Shown: piece by piece, positions 45,120 through 53,203 of the stretch
Layout of the letters: each line of letters starts with the position of its first letter
Position numbering within the stretch: the first letter of the stretch is position 1
Assembly: GCF_000212375.1 (NCBI RefSeq)
Contig: NC_015501.1
Location: 1,488,001-1,552,000 of the forward strand
Source: Porphyromonas asaccharolytica DSM 20707
GTDB lineage: Bacteria; Bacteroidota; Bacteroidia; Bacteroidales; Porphyromonadaceae
Length of the DNA stretch: 64,000 bases
Direction: 5' to 3'
Notes under the pieces: generated by a model
Database searches by the model: none
The model's input: only the letters and a program-made list of their open reading frames with translations
What the model was told of the DNA's origin: nothing
Made by a program: the position numbers and the translations under genes

Positions 45120-45788
45120 TTACTTCTTGTTTGCCTGCATGGCATACTCGAGGGTGATGTGTCCCGTCTTCTTCGTAGCACTCTGATAGTCTAGGACACG
45201 GATGCGGACGATCTCACCAGCTGCCGAGCGGACGAGATAGACAGATGGATCTATCGTCACCGTGGGAGGCATACCGGCCATGCTGATGATACCCTTGTTT
45301 AGGTAGCCAGGTTTCCCATCGCCCTTAGGCTCTGAGGTGAGCAGGAAGTTGGCCGACTGCTTCTTGTACTCCATATCGTGCTTGCCCTCCTGGTTGGCAC
45401 CAAACCTCATCAGGAGCATACCCTCACGGTCTAGAGTCCACTCGCTATCCTTAGGCGTAGGGATGTCTGCCTTTATGTCTTGCTGTGTCGAGCGAGCGGC
45501 AGCCCCCTTGCCCTTACCAGAGGTACCACCGTTGGTCTTGAAGTCGTAGCGGTGCAGACCTAGATCCCACGATAGATCCGTCTCTGGAGCGGATACGCTG
45601 ACCACTTCGCCCTTGGCAAAGTTGATGTAGACCCACTTCGTGTAGTCGGAAGCGTCTACGACGATCTTCTTGGTCACCCACTCCCCTTGTGAGGGATTAG
45701 GCTTCGGTTTGTTATTGTCCTTGTCGCACGAAGCGCATAGTAGCAGCGTCATAAGTGCCGCTAGAGAGAGTAGGATTGTTTTCTTCAT
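45120..45788 (-). CDS. hmuY: HmuY-family haem-binding lipoprotein
   Basis: 222 residues from the ATG at 45788 (MKKTILLSLAALMTLLLCASC, lipobox Cys21); the frame runs 37 codons further upstream but these span the promoter. HmuY features: KKIVVDASDYTKWVYINFAKGEVV, DLSWDLGLHRYDFKTNGGTSGKGKG, GKHDMEY with His137, and SVYLVRSAAGEIVRIRVLDYQSA. P. gingivalis HmuY binds haem with two His. The first is kept here (His137), but the segment holding the second reads IISMAGMPPT, with Met170 or Met173 where His is expected. HmuY takes haem from host proteins and passes it to HmuR. Confidence 0.93.
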   Translation of the reverse strand: MKKTILLSLAALMTLLLCASCDKDNNKPKPNPSQGEWVTKKIVVDASDYTKWVYINFAKGEVVSVSAPETDLSWDLGLHRYDFKTNGGTSGKGKGAAARSTQQDIKADIPTPKDSEWTLDREGMLLMRFGANQEGKHDMEYKKQSANFLLTSEPKGDGKPGYLNKGIISMAGMPPTVTIDPSVYLVRSAAGEIVRIRVLDYQSATKKTGHITLEYAMQANKK

Positions 45789-45830
45789 ATACTTTGGTTG
45801 CTTAGAAAAACTGGTTGTCTGATTGCACTG

Positions 45831-45880
45831 CAAAGGTATGAAGGAGAGCCTACGCAAATCAATACCCAAACGTCGGTATT
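45831..45880 (-). promoter_or_regulatory. hmu promoter with candidate operator
   Basis: Minus strand: -7 element TACCTTTG (45838-45831) with TTG at 45862-45860 (spacer 21 nt). Overlapping the -33 region is a perfect 6-bp inverted repeat AATACC-N8-GGTATT (45861-45880), a good size for a dimeric repressor such as a Fur- or other haem-responsive protein. Confidence 0.6.
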
Positions 45881-45998
45881 TAAGTTTATCTCCCCCCAAA
45901 TGTTAGCCATAATCGTCCTATGGCACGGTGCAGTCAGTAGTGCTATCGCTAGCTGCTTCGTGTGGGGAGACGGGTGCTTTTGTAAAAGTTCCATAATG

Positions 45999-46080
45999 GT
46001 TCCTCCCTTGGAACTTTTTAGTTCCAAGGGAGGAACTCTTTAGTTCCAGCGTAGGAACTCTTTAGTTCCAAGGGAGGAAC
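45999..46080. repeat. 22-nt-period palindrome array, locus e
   Basis: Four units at 45999, 46021, 46043 and 46065, each 22 nt apart: GTTCC-TCCCTT-GGAAC, GTTCC-AAGGGA-GGAAC, GTTCC-AGCGTA-GGAAC, GTTCC-AAGGGA-GGAAC, separated by six T-rich bases. A leader GTGGGGAGACGGGTGCTTTT at 45962-45981 matches that of locus d. Confidence 0.92.
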
Positions 46081-46288
46081 TATTAGGGGGAAGGGCATTA
46101 GGGAGAGGATTGCGTGTAAGTAAATGGAAATGAGAGGGATTTGCACGATATCTCAGTGATTTGCGCTGCGAGGTAAAGTGCAGAAAGCGTGGATTTATGC
46201 AGAAGTCCCGTTACCAAATCGTTAGCCCATTCTCCGAATGGTAACGAAGAGGTAGGAGCAGGTAACTGATGGAAGAATATAAGGCTAC
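46081..46288. other. Non-coding stretch before the integrase remnant
   Basis: No gene seen. It contains the imperfect hairpin GTTACC...GGTAAC (about 46212-46247) and is A/T-richer than the core genes. Probably degraded mobile-element sequence. Confidence 0.4.
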
Positions 46289-46980
46289 AATACCTTGCTT
46301 TACAAATATGGAGCAGTAAGTGCCGAGTTGCTGAAGAACTACTTGCAGGGGGGCGGGAAAACTCCAACGACCCTGCTTGCTCTTAGTGCGGAAAAACTCA
46401 AAGCCCAACGAGAATGCAGTAGTGCGGGCACGTATAGAAACAATCGGTATGCCGATAGGCTGCTTAACTCTTTTGTGCGCAGTCGCAGTGAGCAGGATGT
46501 CCCCTTTTCGGCTCTTACGATTGAGTTCTTTGAAGATTATCGCTTCTATCTGAAGAGGGAGGGCTATATGCGCCCGCAACGATAAATAACCATCTCTGTT
46601 GGTTGAGTCGATTGATGTATCGAGCCGTCAGTCAGGGGACGATACGCTTCAATCCGTTTGAAGAGGTGAAGTATGAAGTCGTAGAGCGCAAACCTCGTTT
46701 TCTGAGTAAGGGCGATGTGTCAAAGCTCTTGGCATTTCCGTTGCAGGATGAAGGGGCAGAACTAAGCCGAAGAATGTTCCTTTTCTCCGTCTTTACAGAC
46801 TTGGCATTTGTTGATTTACGAGGGCTACGAGCTTCGCAAATCGAGACGAACAGCGAGGGGAAGCGGTATATCCGCAAGGCAAAACACTCATTTACAGGTA
46901 TTGCAGAGATGCTTTCAAATGTGTACATTTGCCCTGTCTTGATGTTATTTGGTAATCATTCTGCCATTTGCGTAATGTAA
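46289..46980 (+). pseudogene. Tyrosine recombinase (conjugative-transposon integrase) remnant
   Basis: Two frames give the core-binding and start of the catalytic domain of a Bacteroidota site-specific recombinase. The first runs from YGAVSAELLKNYLQGG to IEFFEDYRFYLKREGY. After an extra AT at about 46566 the other frame continues APATINNHLCWLSRLMYRAVSQGTIRFNPFEEVKYEVVERKPRFLSKGDVSKLL and MFLFSVFTDLAFVDL. An in-frame stop lies at 46280, so the N terminus is missing. Beyond IRKA (about 46890) homology ends, and the catalytic Arg-His-Tyr region is lost. It is dead, and a sign that an integrative element once lay here. Confidence 0.85.
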
Positions 46981-47169
46981 AGATAGAAACGAACATTTGG
47001 TCGATTGCAGAAGCCGAAGAAACTTCACGTATCTAGATGGGAATTATTGAAGCAAATAAACTCGTAGTACATATGGATTATGAACGTTTCATCTCAAAAC
47101 TATGATTCAAGAAAGGAGGATATATCATTATGGTTAACTTGACTATTTCACCTTTCAATTAATGTCATT

Positions 47170-47364
47170 ATGAAAAAGAGATACGTGTTTTTAACCTTAG
47201 CTTTCGTCTTTGTCTGTGTTTTGAAGATGCAGGCACAGAACCTTGAGACAGATATTATGAAGGTTTTGTCACAGGACGAGACAGTCCTCTCATTCAGCAC
47301 AGACGAGTCGAGGAACATATCTGGCATCCTTGCGAGAGAGTCCGTAAAGTTCATTAAGGAATAA
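47170..47364 (+). CDS. Small secreted protein, unknown
   Basis: 64 residues with a clear signal peptide (VFLTLAFVFVCVLKMQAQ). The mature part is about 42 residues (NLETDIMKVLSQDETVLSFSTDESRNISGILARESVKFIKE). Family not recognised. A/T-rich codons like the following BspA-like gene, 73 nt downstream, so the two may have arrived together. Confidence 0.6.
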   Translation: MKKRYVFLTLAFVFVCVLKMQAQNLETDIMKVLSQDETVLSFSTDESRNISGILARESVKFIKE

Positions 47365-47437
47365 ATTCTTTCGAAGCAGAGGAGTGTTTGATAACACCTC
47401 CTCTCTTCCTTTATATTAATCATAAGCTCGATGACTG

Positions 47438-48922
47438 ATGAAATCAAAGCTTTACCCAATATTATTGTTGCTGATATTCACAACAATAGCCAAAGCACAG
47501 GAATATTATGTGGAAACTCCGGGAACGTTGCAAGAGGTGATAGGACCGGGAGCCGAAGAACTCACCCGCATTCGGGTGACAGGAACACTTAACGACAGAG
47601 ACATCGCATTCCTTCATTACCTGTGTTGGCCCATTGCTCCAAAGCCCACAGACATGAAAGATGAGAGTTATCTGAAAATAGCGATGGAGAAGGAAGATAC
47701 CCTCAAAACATGCCTGCGACATCTGGATATGGAGGATGCTCGTATGGTGAATGATGCGTTGCCTGATAGGGCTTTTGCAGGAAGCTATCTAAGAGACTGT
47801 AAGCTACCCAAAACGCTCAAAAAAATAGGCAACGAGGCCTTTTATCTTAATGTGCTTCTTAAAGAGTTAATTGTGCCTGAAAGCGTGGAAGAGATTGGTC
47901 GAAATTTTCTTTTCTTTAGTGTCGAAATAGAGAAGGTGAAACTTCCAGACAATCTTGAAGTAATGAATGATTTGCTATTTGCAGAATGCAGAAAACTCAA
48001 AGAAGTGAATATCCCTTCCAAACTTCGGGAAATGTATGATTGTGTTTTTTATAATTGCCTTGAAGTCTCGCCTTCTGTGGCTATCTTACCCGAAACGGTT
48101 GAAATATTGGATGGCTCGCCATATTATGGGATTAGTACAATTGAAGAAGTGGTGGTCCCCAAGAATGTGAAAGTGTTAAGAGATGCATTTCATGGCATGG
48201 CAGGGTTGCGCAAAGCAACAATTCTAACGGATAAATTGACAGAGATTGGAGACTTTGCTTTTTCTTGGTGCAGTGCTTTGGAGGAGGTCAATATTCCAGA
48301 TAAAATCACACGAATTGGAGACCATGCTTTCTTCTGGAATCTCAGGCTCCGTAAAATAAACATTCCTTCCACTGTCACGCGTATCGAGAAACACGCCTTT
48401 GACAGCGCACCTTTGGACTCCATTGACATACCGGCCGGGGTGACCTTTATTGGCAGAAATGCGTTTTGGAATAATAGCAATCTAAAGAAAGTTTATTCAC
48501 GTCCTATCGTTCCTCCAGTGACTACAGAATGGACAAATGGCGATGGCCCATATCTGCCATTCGACTCTTGTCCGATGGAAACTGCTATTCTTTATGTTCC
48601 AAAGGGTTCTGCCGATGCCTACCGCACATCCATGGTGTTTTCGGAGTTCAAGAATATTGTAGAGTTGGAGGCTTGGCAATGGCCGACTTCCATCAGTACG
48701 CCAACCATGTCGACCGATGCATACCAAGTGTACGGAAAGGATGGCACGCTACATATCGAGGCAAACGGCAACGTGAACTATGAGCCTGCATCTGTCAATG
48801 TATATGACATCAGCGGAACTCTTGTTTGGAAAGGGCAGATAACCAATCATACAACAATCTCCCTACCCAATGGAGTTTATGTTGTACATATAGGAAAAAC
48901 TGTCTGCAAAATATCACTATAA
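47438..48922 (+). CDS. BspA-like leucine-rich-repeat surface protein with T9SS-type tail
   Basis: 494 residues. Signal peptide (LYPILLLLIFTTIAKA|Q), then about ten LRR_5 repeats (residues 110-370), e.g. LPKTLKKIGNEAFYLNVLLKELIVPESVEEIG and VNIPDKITRIGDHAFFWNLRLRKINIPSTV. The C terminus (VNVYDISGTLVWKGQITNHTTISLPNGVYVVHIGKTVCKISL) fits the type A sorting domain recognised by the type IX secretion system. Likely exported to the surface through SprA and involved in adhesion, as BspA proteins of oral Bacteroidota are. Codon use is A/T-rich compared with the core, which suggests transfer. Confidence 0.88.
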   Translation: MKSKLYPILLLLIFTTIAKAQEYYVETPGTLQEVIGPGAEELTRIRVTGTLNDRDIAFLHYLCWPIAPKPTDMKDESYLKIAMEKEDTLKTCLRHLDMEDARMVNDALPDRAFAGSYLRDCKLPKTLKKIGNEAFYLNVLLKELIVPESVEEIGRNFLFFSVEIEKVKLPDNLEVMNDLLFAECRKLKEVNIPSKLREMYDCVFYNCLEVSPSVAILPETVEILDGSPYYGISTIEEVVVPKNVKVLRDAFHGMAGLRKATILTDKLTEIGDFAFSWCSALEEVNIPDKITRIGDHAFFWNLRLRKINIPSTVTRIEKHAFDSAPLDSIDIPAGVTFIGRNAFWNNSNLKKVYSRPIVPPVTTEWTNGDGPYLPFDSCPMETAILYVPKGSADAYRTSMVFSEFKNIVELEAWQWPTSISTPTMSTDAYQVYGKDGTLHIEANGNVNYEPASVNVYDISGTLVWKGQITNHTTISLPNGVYVVHIGKTVCKISL

Positions 48923-48930
48923 CAATCCTC

Positions 48931-49000
48931 TGTCCTCTCCTGAAATAGTACACAGTTGGGGAAGCCAACCCAACTGTGTACTTTTTTCAGGAAGAGGACA
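48931..49000. mobile_element. 70-bp remnant: both ends of the IS3 element joined
   Basis: The first 41 bp match the right end of the IS at 35225-36797 (TGTCCTCTCCTGAAATAGTA, CACAGTTGGG, GAAGCCAAC; one extra G). The rest matches the inverted left end (CAACTGTGTACTTTTTTC, AGGAAGAGGACA). All of the interior, some 1.5 kb, is missing; the join lies in a CCC shared by both sides. It can fold into one long hairpin. It directly abuts palindrome array f. No clear target duplication. Confidence 0.88.
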
Positions 49001-49104
49001 ATCCCTAGGGAGGGATTCCAATTTTCCTAGGTAGGAAATTTATTTTTCCAACGCTGGAAACTTTACTTTTCAACGGAGGAAAGTTTGTTTTCCAAGGTAG
49101 GAAA
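49001..49104. repeat. 22-nt-period palindrome array, locus f
   Basis: Five units at 49001, 49023, 49045, 49067 and 49089, each exactly 22 nt apart: ATCCC-TAGGGA-GGGAT, TTTCC-TAGGTA-GGAAA, TTTCC-AACGCT-GGAAA, TTTTC-AACGGA-GGAAA, TTTCC-AAGGTA-GGAAA. Confidence 0.92.
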
Positions 49105-49225
49105 GTTTGATTGGGTCGTGGAGATAAAGAAAGAAGGTCGAGGAGCAACGAGTGCTTCTCGACCTTCTCTGGTCGTGGCGTATGCTACGAGAGCATCCGC
49201 CGATCTATGTGTGAGCCTCTACCTC

Positions 49226-50032
49226 TTAGTAGGCTAGACCCTCACGGGCTAGCTCCTCTTCGTGCTTGTAGAAGCGGAAGGTCTTCACCTGTAGCTCTAC
49301 GGCTGCATCGTCATCGCAGACGATGATGCTGTCGGAGTGGAGCTGCAGTGCAGAGATAGGACACATCTGGGTGATATGTCCCTCGACCGCCTTGCAGAGG
49401 GCACGCGCCTTGTTCGAACCATTGATAAGGATCATCACCTCACGGGCGTCTGTCACGGTGCCGACACCTACGGTGAGGGCGCGTGTGGGTACCTTCGAGA
49501 GGTCGTTGTCAAAGAAGCGGCTATTATCACGGATCGTCTCGGGCATCAGACGCACCTCACGGGTTCGAGAGGCTAGCGAGGAGCCTGGCTCGTTGAAGGC
49601 GATATGCCCATCAGAGCCTATACCTCCGATGAAGAGGTCGATACCTCCGAGAGACTGGATCATCTCTTCGTAAGCTTGGCACTCAGCGGTAGTGTCTTCA
49701 GCCAAACCATTGAGGAGGTGTGTATTCTTTGGGTCGATGTCGATGTGGTCGAAGAAGTTGCTCTTCATAAAGTAGTGATAGCTCTCGGGATGTGAGGGCT
49801 CTAGACCGACATACTCGTCCATATTGACTGTAATTACGTTCTTGAAGCTGACGCGTCCAGCCTGACAGGCTTTGGCCAGCTCTTGATACATACCAATAGG
49901 GGTAGAGCCTGTGGGCAGACCGATCACAAAGGGGCGGTCAGCTGTGGGGGCAAACTCATTGATGCGTTTGATCACATGCTCTGCTGCCCATGTAGACATG
50001 GCAGCATAATCTTGCTCGATAACAAGTCTCAT
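49226..50032 (-). CDS. nagB: Glucosamine-6-phosphate deaminase
   Basis: Converts glucosamine 6-phosphate to fructose 6-phosphate and ammonia, feeding amino sugars into glycolysis. 268 residues; signatures FVIGLPTGSTPIGMY, TVNMDEYVGL (catalytic Asp) and FIGGIGSDGHIAFNEPGSSLASRTR (catalytic His and Glu). Length matches E. coli NagB. fprA lies 31 nt upstream on the same strand. Confidence 0.96.
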   Translation of the reverse strand: MRLVIEQDYAAMSTWAAEHVIKRINEFAPTADRPFVIGLPTGSTPIGMYQELAKACQAGRVSFKNVITVNMDEYVGLEPSHPESYHYFMKSNFFDHIDIDPKNTHLLNGLAEDTTAECQAYEEMIQSLGGIDLFIGGIGSDGHIAFNEPGSSLASRTREVRLMPETIRDNSRFFDNDLSKVPTRALTVGVGTVTDAREVMILINGSNKARALCKAVEGHITQMCPISALQLHSDSIIVCDDDAAVELQVKTFRFYKHEEELAREGLAY

Positions 50033-50063
50033 AGATTATTTGTTGGTTGTTGGTATTTAGGTA

Positions 50064-51278
50064 TTAACGGTAAAGTTCTAGTAGTCTCTGGGCAATAGCT
50101 GCTCCAAGGTCACGACCCTGAGCGAGCTGCTCTGGGGTGGCGGCACCCTTGATCTCTACAGGATCGGTGACCTGCTCGAAGGCTAGCTTCTCCAGGATCT
50201 CGGGCATGATCTTGACAGCTTTGCCTGCCCAGGTGCATCCGCCGAAGTAGCCGATGAGGTGATGCTTGACCTCGCGAAGGGCTACCTTGTTGAGTATCTC
50301 ACGCATTGGGGGAAAGAGGTCGTTGCTATAGGTAGGAGCACCGACGATGAGGGCGCGATACTTGAAGATGTCACGAAGCATATGGGAAGGGTCGGCCGTG
50401 CTGACGTTGTGCACGACGATCTCCTTGATACCACTCTGTGCTAGTCCCTGGGCGACAGCCTCGGCCATCTGCTCGGTATGCCCATACATACTGCCGTAGA
50501 GGATGACTGCGCCACAGCTTGTATCGTACTTGCTGAGCTGGTCGTAGATGGCGAGCGCCTGGGGGAAGCCGTGCTCCGTCCATACGGGACCATGGGTCGG
50601 ACAGATGTACTGTGGCGACAGACCTAGAGAGCTGTACTTCTCCAGAGCCTTCTGTACGAACGAACCAAACTTACCCACGATGCAGGCGTAGTAGCGGTAC
50701 ATCTCCTCGTAGTAAAGGTCGAGATTCATATCTCGGTCTATGATAGCCCCGTTGAGCGCGCCAAAGGTGCCGAAGGCATCGGCCGTAAAGAGGACGTTGT
50801 TTGAGCTCTCGTAGGTAAACATGACCTCGGGCCAGTGTACCATCGGTGCCATGATGAACTGGAAGGAGAATCCGCCTACCTCTAGAGGCTCTTTCTCCGA
50901 GACGACTACGCGCTGCTCCTGAGGGATTGGTGCGAAATAAGAGTCGAGCATACCGAAGGTCTTGGTATTGCCCACGACCTTCATCTCAGGATAGAGGGTG
51001 CGTAGGAGACCAATAGAGCCACTGTGATCAGGCTCCATATGATTCACGATGAGGTAGTCGATGGGGCGATCGCCGATGATCGCTTTGATCTCGCTAAGAT
51101 GCTTCTCGGCGGTGCCTATCTCGACACCATCGATGAGTACGACCTGCTCACCCACGAGCAGATAAGAGTTGTAGCTGACGCCATGGGGTAGTGACCAGGA
51201 GCTCTCGAAGAGGCGCTTCGTGCGGTCATTGACTCCGATATAGTATATTGAATCGGTAATCTGATTACGATATTCCAT
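50064..51278 (-). CDS. Flavodiiron protein (A-type flavoprotein, FprA)
   Basis: 404 residues. Metallo-beta-lactamase-fold diiron domain with ligands in NHMEPDHSGSI, MVHWPEVMFTY, ADAFGTFG and CPTHGPVW; then a flavodoxin domain with ILYGSMYGHTEQMAEAVAQGL and APTYSNDLFPPM. Reduces O2 to water (or NO to N2O), using electrons from rubredoxin or a similar donor, which protects an anaerobe from oxygen. Confidence 0.95.
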   Translation of the reverse strand: MEYRNQITDSIYYIGVNDRTKRLFESSWSLPHGVSYNSYLLVGEQVVLIDGVEIGTAEKHLSEIKAIIGDRPIDYLIVNHMEPDHSGSIGLLRTLYPEMKVVGNTKTFGMLDSYFAPIPQEQRVVVSEKEPLEVGGFSFQFIMAPMVHWPEVMFTYESSNNVLFTADAFGTFGALNGAIIDRDMNLDLYYEEMYRYYACIVGKFGSFVQKALEKYSSLGLSPQYICPTHGPVWTEHGFPQALAIYDQLSKYDTSCGAVILYGSMYGHTEQMAEAVAQGLAQSGIKEIVVHNVSTADPSHMLRDIFKYRALIVGAPTYSNDLFPPMREILNKVALREVKHHLIGYFGGCTWAGKAVKIMPEILEKLAFEQVTDPVEIKGAATPEQLAQGRDLGAAIAQRLLELYR

Positions 51279-51311
51279 AATAGAATGCTTGCTTTATAGT
51301 AGTGAATAGAT

Positions 51312-52226
51312 TTACTTCTTGTTCTGATGAGTGGCTTGCTCCTTGCGCCGTGCCTCCTCAGCGAGTAGACGATCCACCTCTGCCTGAGGCACTGGGTGGC
51401 GTAGGGCGTAGATGATCATGCCAACTCCAATGAGGATAAAGGGGATGCTGAGCAATTGCCCCTGGTTGAGTCCGATGGAGTCGATCAACCTGTGCTCCCA
51501 CGGCTCCTGAACGAACTTGACCGTCTCAATAAGCATACGTGCTATGAAGGTGAGCGTGAGGAGCGTCCCGACGATGAGTCCCTGATACTTGTAGCCCGCA
51601 TTGCGACGCCAGTAGAGCCACATGCAGATGGCGAAGACGAGTAGATAAGCGAGTGCCTCGTATATGGCTGTCGGGTGGCAAGGCATACCACCTGCTAAGG
51701 TCTGCCACTCGGCTGAGCGTATGAAGCGAAAGCCCCATGCGACATCGGTAGGGTAGCCGAAGATCTCGCTATTCATCAGGTTGCCAAGACGTATCATGGC
51801 TGCCACGAGACCTACGGGTACGCAGAGTCGATCCATACCCCAGAGGATAGGCTTGTGCGACACTTTGCGTGCGTAGATCCACATGACGATGATGAGACCG
51901 ATCACACCGCCGTGACTTGCTAGTCCACCCTCCCACGTCTTCAAGATCTCAACGGGATTGGCGAGGTAGTATAGGGGATCGTAAAAGAGGCAGTGCCCCA
52001 GTCTAGCACCTACGATCGTACCGATAGCTACGTACCAAAAGAGCTTGTTAAACCATGGCTCGGGCAAGCCTTCTTTCTGCCAGATGCGATGCACGATCCA
52101 CGGACCGAAGACGAAGAGCCCCACGGCAAAGAGTATGGCGTACCAGCGTAACTCAAAGGAGCCGATGGTAAAGATGGCGGGGTTGACGTCCCATGTGATG
52201 GCTAGTAGGGGTAATGTGCTGGACAT
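51312..52226 (-). CDS. lgt: Prolipoprotein diacylglyceryl transferase
   Basis: 304 residues, about seven membrane segments. Moves diacylglyceryl from phosphatidylglycerol to the lipobox Cys of prolipoproteins such as HmuY. Signatures: [45 protein letters not shown] (the Lgt signature) and HPTAIYEAL. Ends in a charged tail ([16 protein letters not shown]). Confidence 0.95.
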   Translation of the reverse strand: MSSTLPLLAITWDVNPAIFTIGSFELRWYAILFAVGLFVFGPWIVHRIWQKEGLPEPWFNKLFWYVAIGTIVGARLGHCLFYDPLYYLANPVEILKTWEGGLASHGGVIGLIIVMWIYARKVSHKPILWGMDRLCVPVGLVAAMIRLGNLMNSEIFGYPTDVAWGFRFIRSAEWQTLAGGMPCHPTAIYEALAYLLVFAICMWLYWRRNAGYKYQGLIVGTLLTLTFIARMLIETVKFVQEPWEHRLIDSIGLNQGQLLSIPFILIGVGMIIYALRHPVPQAEVDRLLAEEARRKEQATHQNKK

Positions 52227-52266
52227 GTCGTTAGAGGTTAGAGATTAGACCTTAGAGGTTAGAGAT
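52222..52266. repeat. TTAGAG repeat between ddh and lgt
   Basis: Two near-perfect copies of TTAGAGGTTAGAGATTAGAC. It overlaps the end of the ddh frame, whose TAA stop is built from the repeat. Confidence 0.75.
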
Positions 52267-53174
52267 TAGACTAGATGGGCGATCCAGTCAGCGCGGTCGC
52301 CTACGAGGAGGTCTATGACTGGCACCTCAGGGAGCGTGTAGGCTCCTGGCGTGAGGCGCTGCGTAGCACGGGCGGAGGCGACCATCATTTGGGCGGTTAG
52401 GGCGGGGTTGTTGATCTGCATCTCGAAGGTGAGACGCTGGTTGTGCGTTACGCCCGAGACCCCTTTGCGCATCATGTGTACGCCATGGCCTACGTCCTCT
52501 AGGGCAGCGACTGAGGGGACGAAGGTGACGATCGTCTCGTCATGAGCGAAGTAATCATCGGCGAGGATCGCTTGGCGCACCTGCTCCTCGTTGGCTCCTG
52601 CCTCTAGCTCTACATAGACCTGTCTGCGGTGCTGACCATAGCCTACAGGTAGGGTCATAGAGAGTGCGTCTCGGACACCTGCAATGGCACGTGCTGCCAC
52701 GGAGTGCCCCATGCTCATGCCTGGCCCGAAGTCTGTGTAGGTGATCCCTTCGGGTGCCATCGCCTGCATCAAGGTGCGGACGATCGAGTCGCTCCCGGGA
52801 TCCCAGCCAGCGCTGATGATGGAGACCGCTTGGTGCTCCTGAGCTATCGCCATCAAGTCGTGGCGTAGTGTGGCTATCTGGGTATGGATGTCGAAGCTGT
52901 CTACCGTGCAAATGCCCTGTGCGAGGTAACGCTTGGCGTAGTCAGGCACGGAGCGTGTCGGTACGGCTAAGATAGCGACGTCTGCCTTGGGGAGGGCTTC
53001 ATCCTCTCCGTAAACGGCAATGCCGTGAGCGGTCAATACTTGGCTTTGAGGATCATTCTTAGAGCGACGGACTACACCGACCAGCTCCATGTCGGGAGCG
53101 GTGTGTACGGTGGTCACAACTTGCTTGCCTACGTGTCCGTAGCCTACGACGAGTACTTTTATCTTCTGGTTCAT
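52266..53174 (-). CDS. ddh: meso-Diaminopimelate D-dehydrogenase
   Basis: 302 residues; NADPH loop VLVVGYGHVGKQVV, and DSFDIHTQIATLRHDLMAIAQEHQAVSIISAGWDPGSDSIVRTLMQAMAP with the conserved GWDPG motif; TDFGPGMSMGHSVAARAIAGVRDALSMTLP. Makes meso-diaminopimelate in one step from tetrahydrodipicolinate for lysine and peptidoglycan. Located 29 nt after the zinc peptidase gene. Confidence 0.95.
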   Translation of the reverse strand: MNQKIKVLVVGYGHVGKQVVTTVHTAPDMELVGVVRRSKNDPQSQVLTAHGIAVYGEDEALPKADVAILAVPTRSVPDYAKRYLAQGICTVDSFDIHTQIATLRHDLMAIAQEHQAVSIISAGWDPGSDSIVRTLMQAMAPEGITYTDFGPGMSMGHSVAARAIAGVRDALSMTLPVGYGQHRRQVYVELEAGANEEQVRQAILADDYFAHDETIVTFVPSVAALEDVGHGVHMMRKGVSGVTHNQRLTFEMQINNPALTAQMMVASARATQRLTPGAYTLPEVPVIDLLVGDRADWIAHLV

Positions 53175-53203
53175 CTGTAATCTGCTATAGAATTGGTTGT
53201 TGC

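Noticed and set aside
46098-46579. Minus-strand frames over the integrase remnant
   Set aside because: The opposite strand carries clear recombinase homology in two frames; the minus frames show no family features.
48923-49003. Target-site duplication around the IS-end remnant
   Set aside because: The three bases on each side (CTC and ATC) do not match; a longer similarity ATCC is offset and could be chance.
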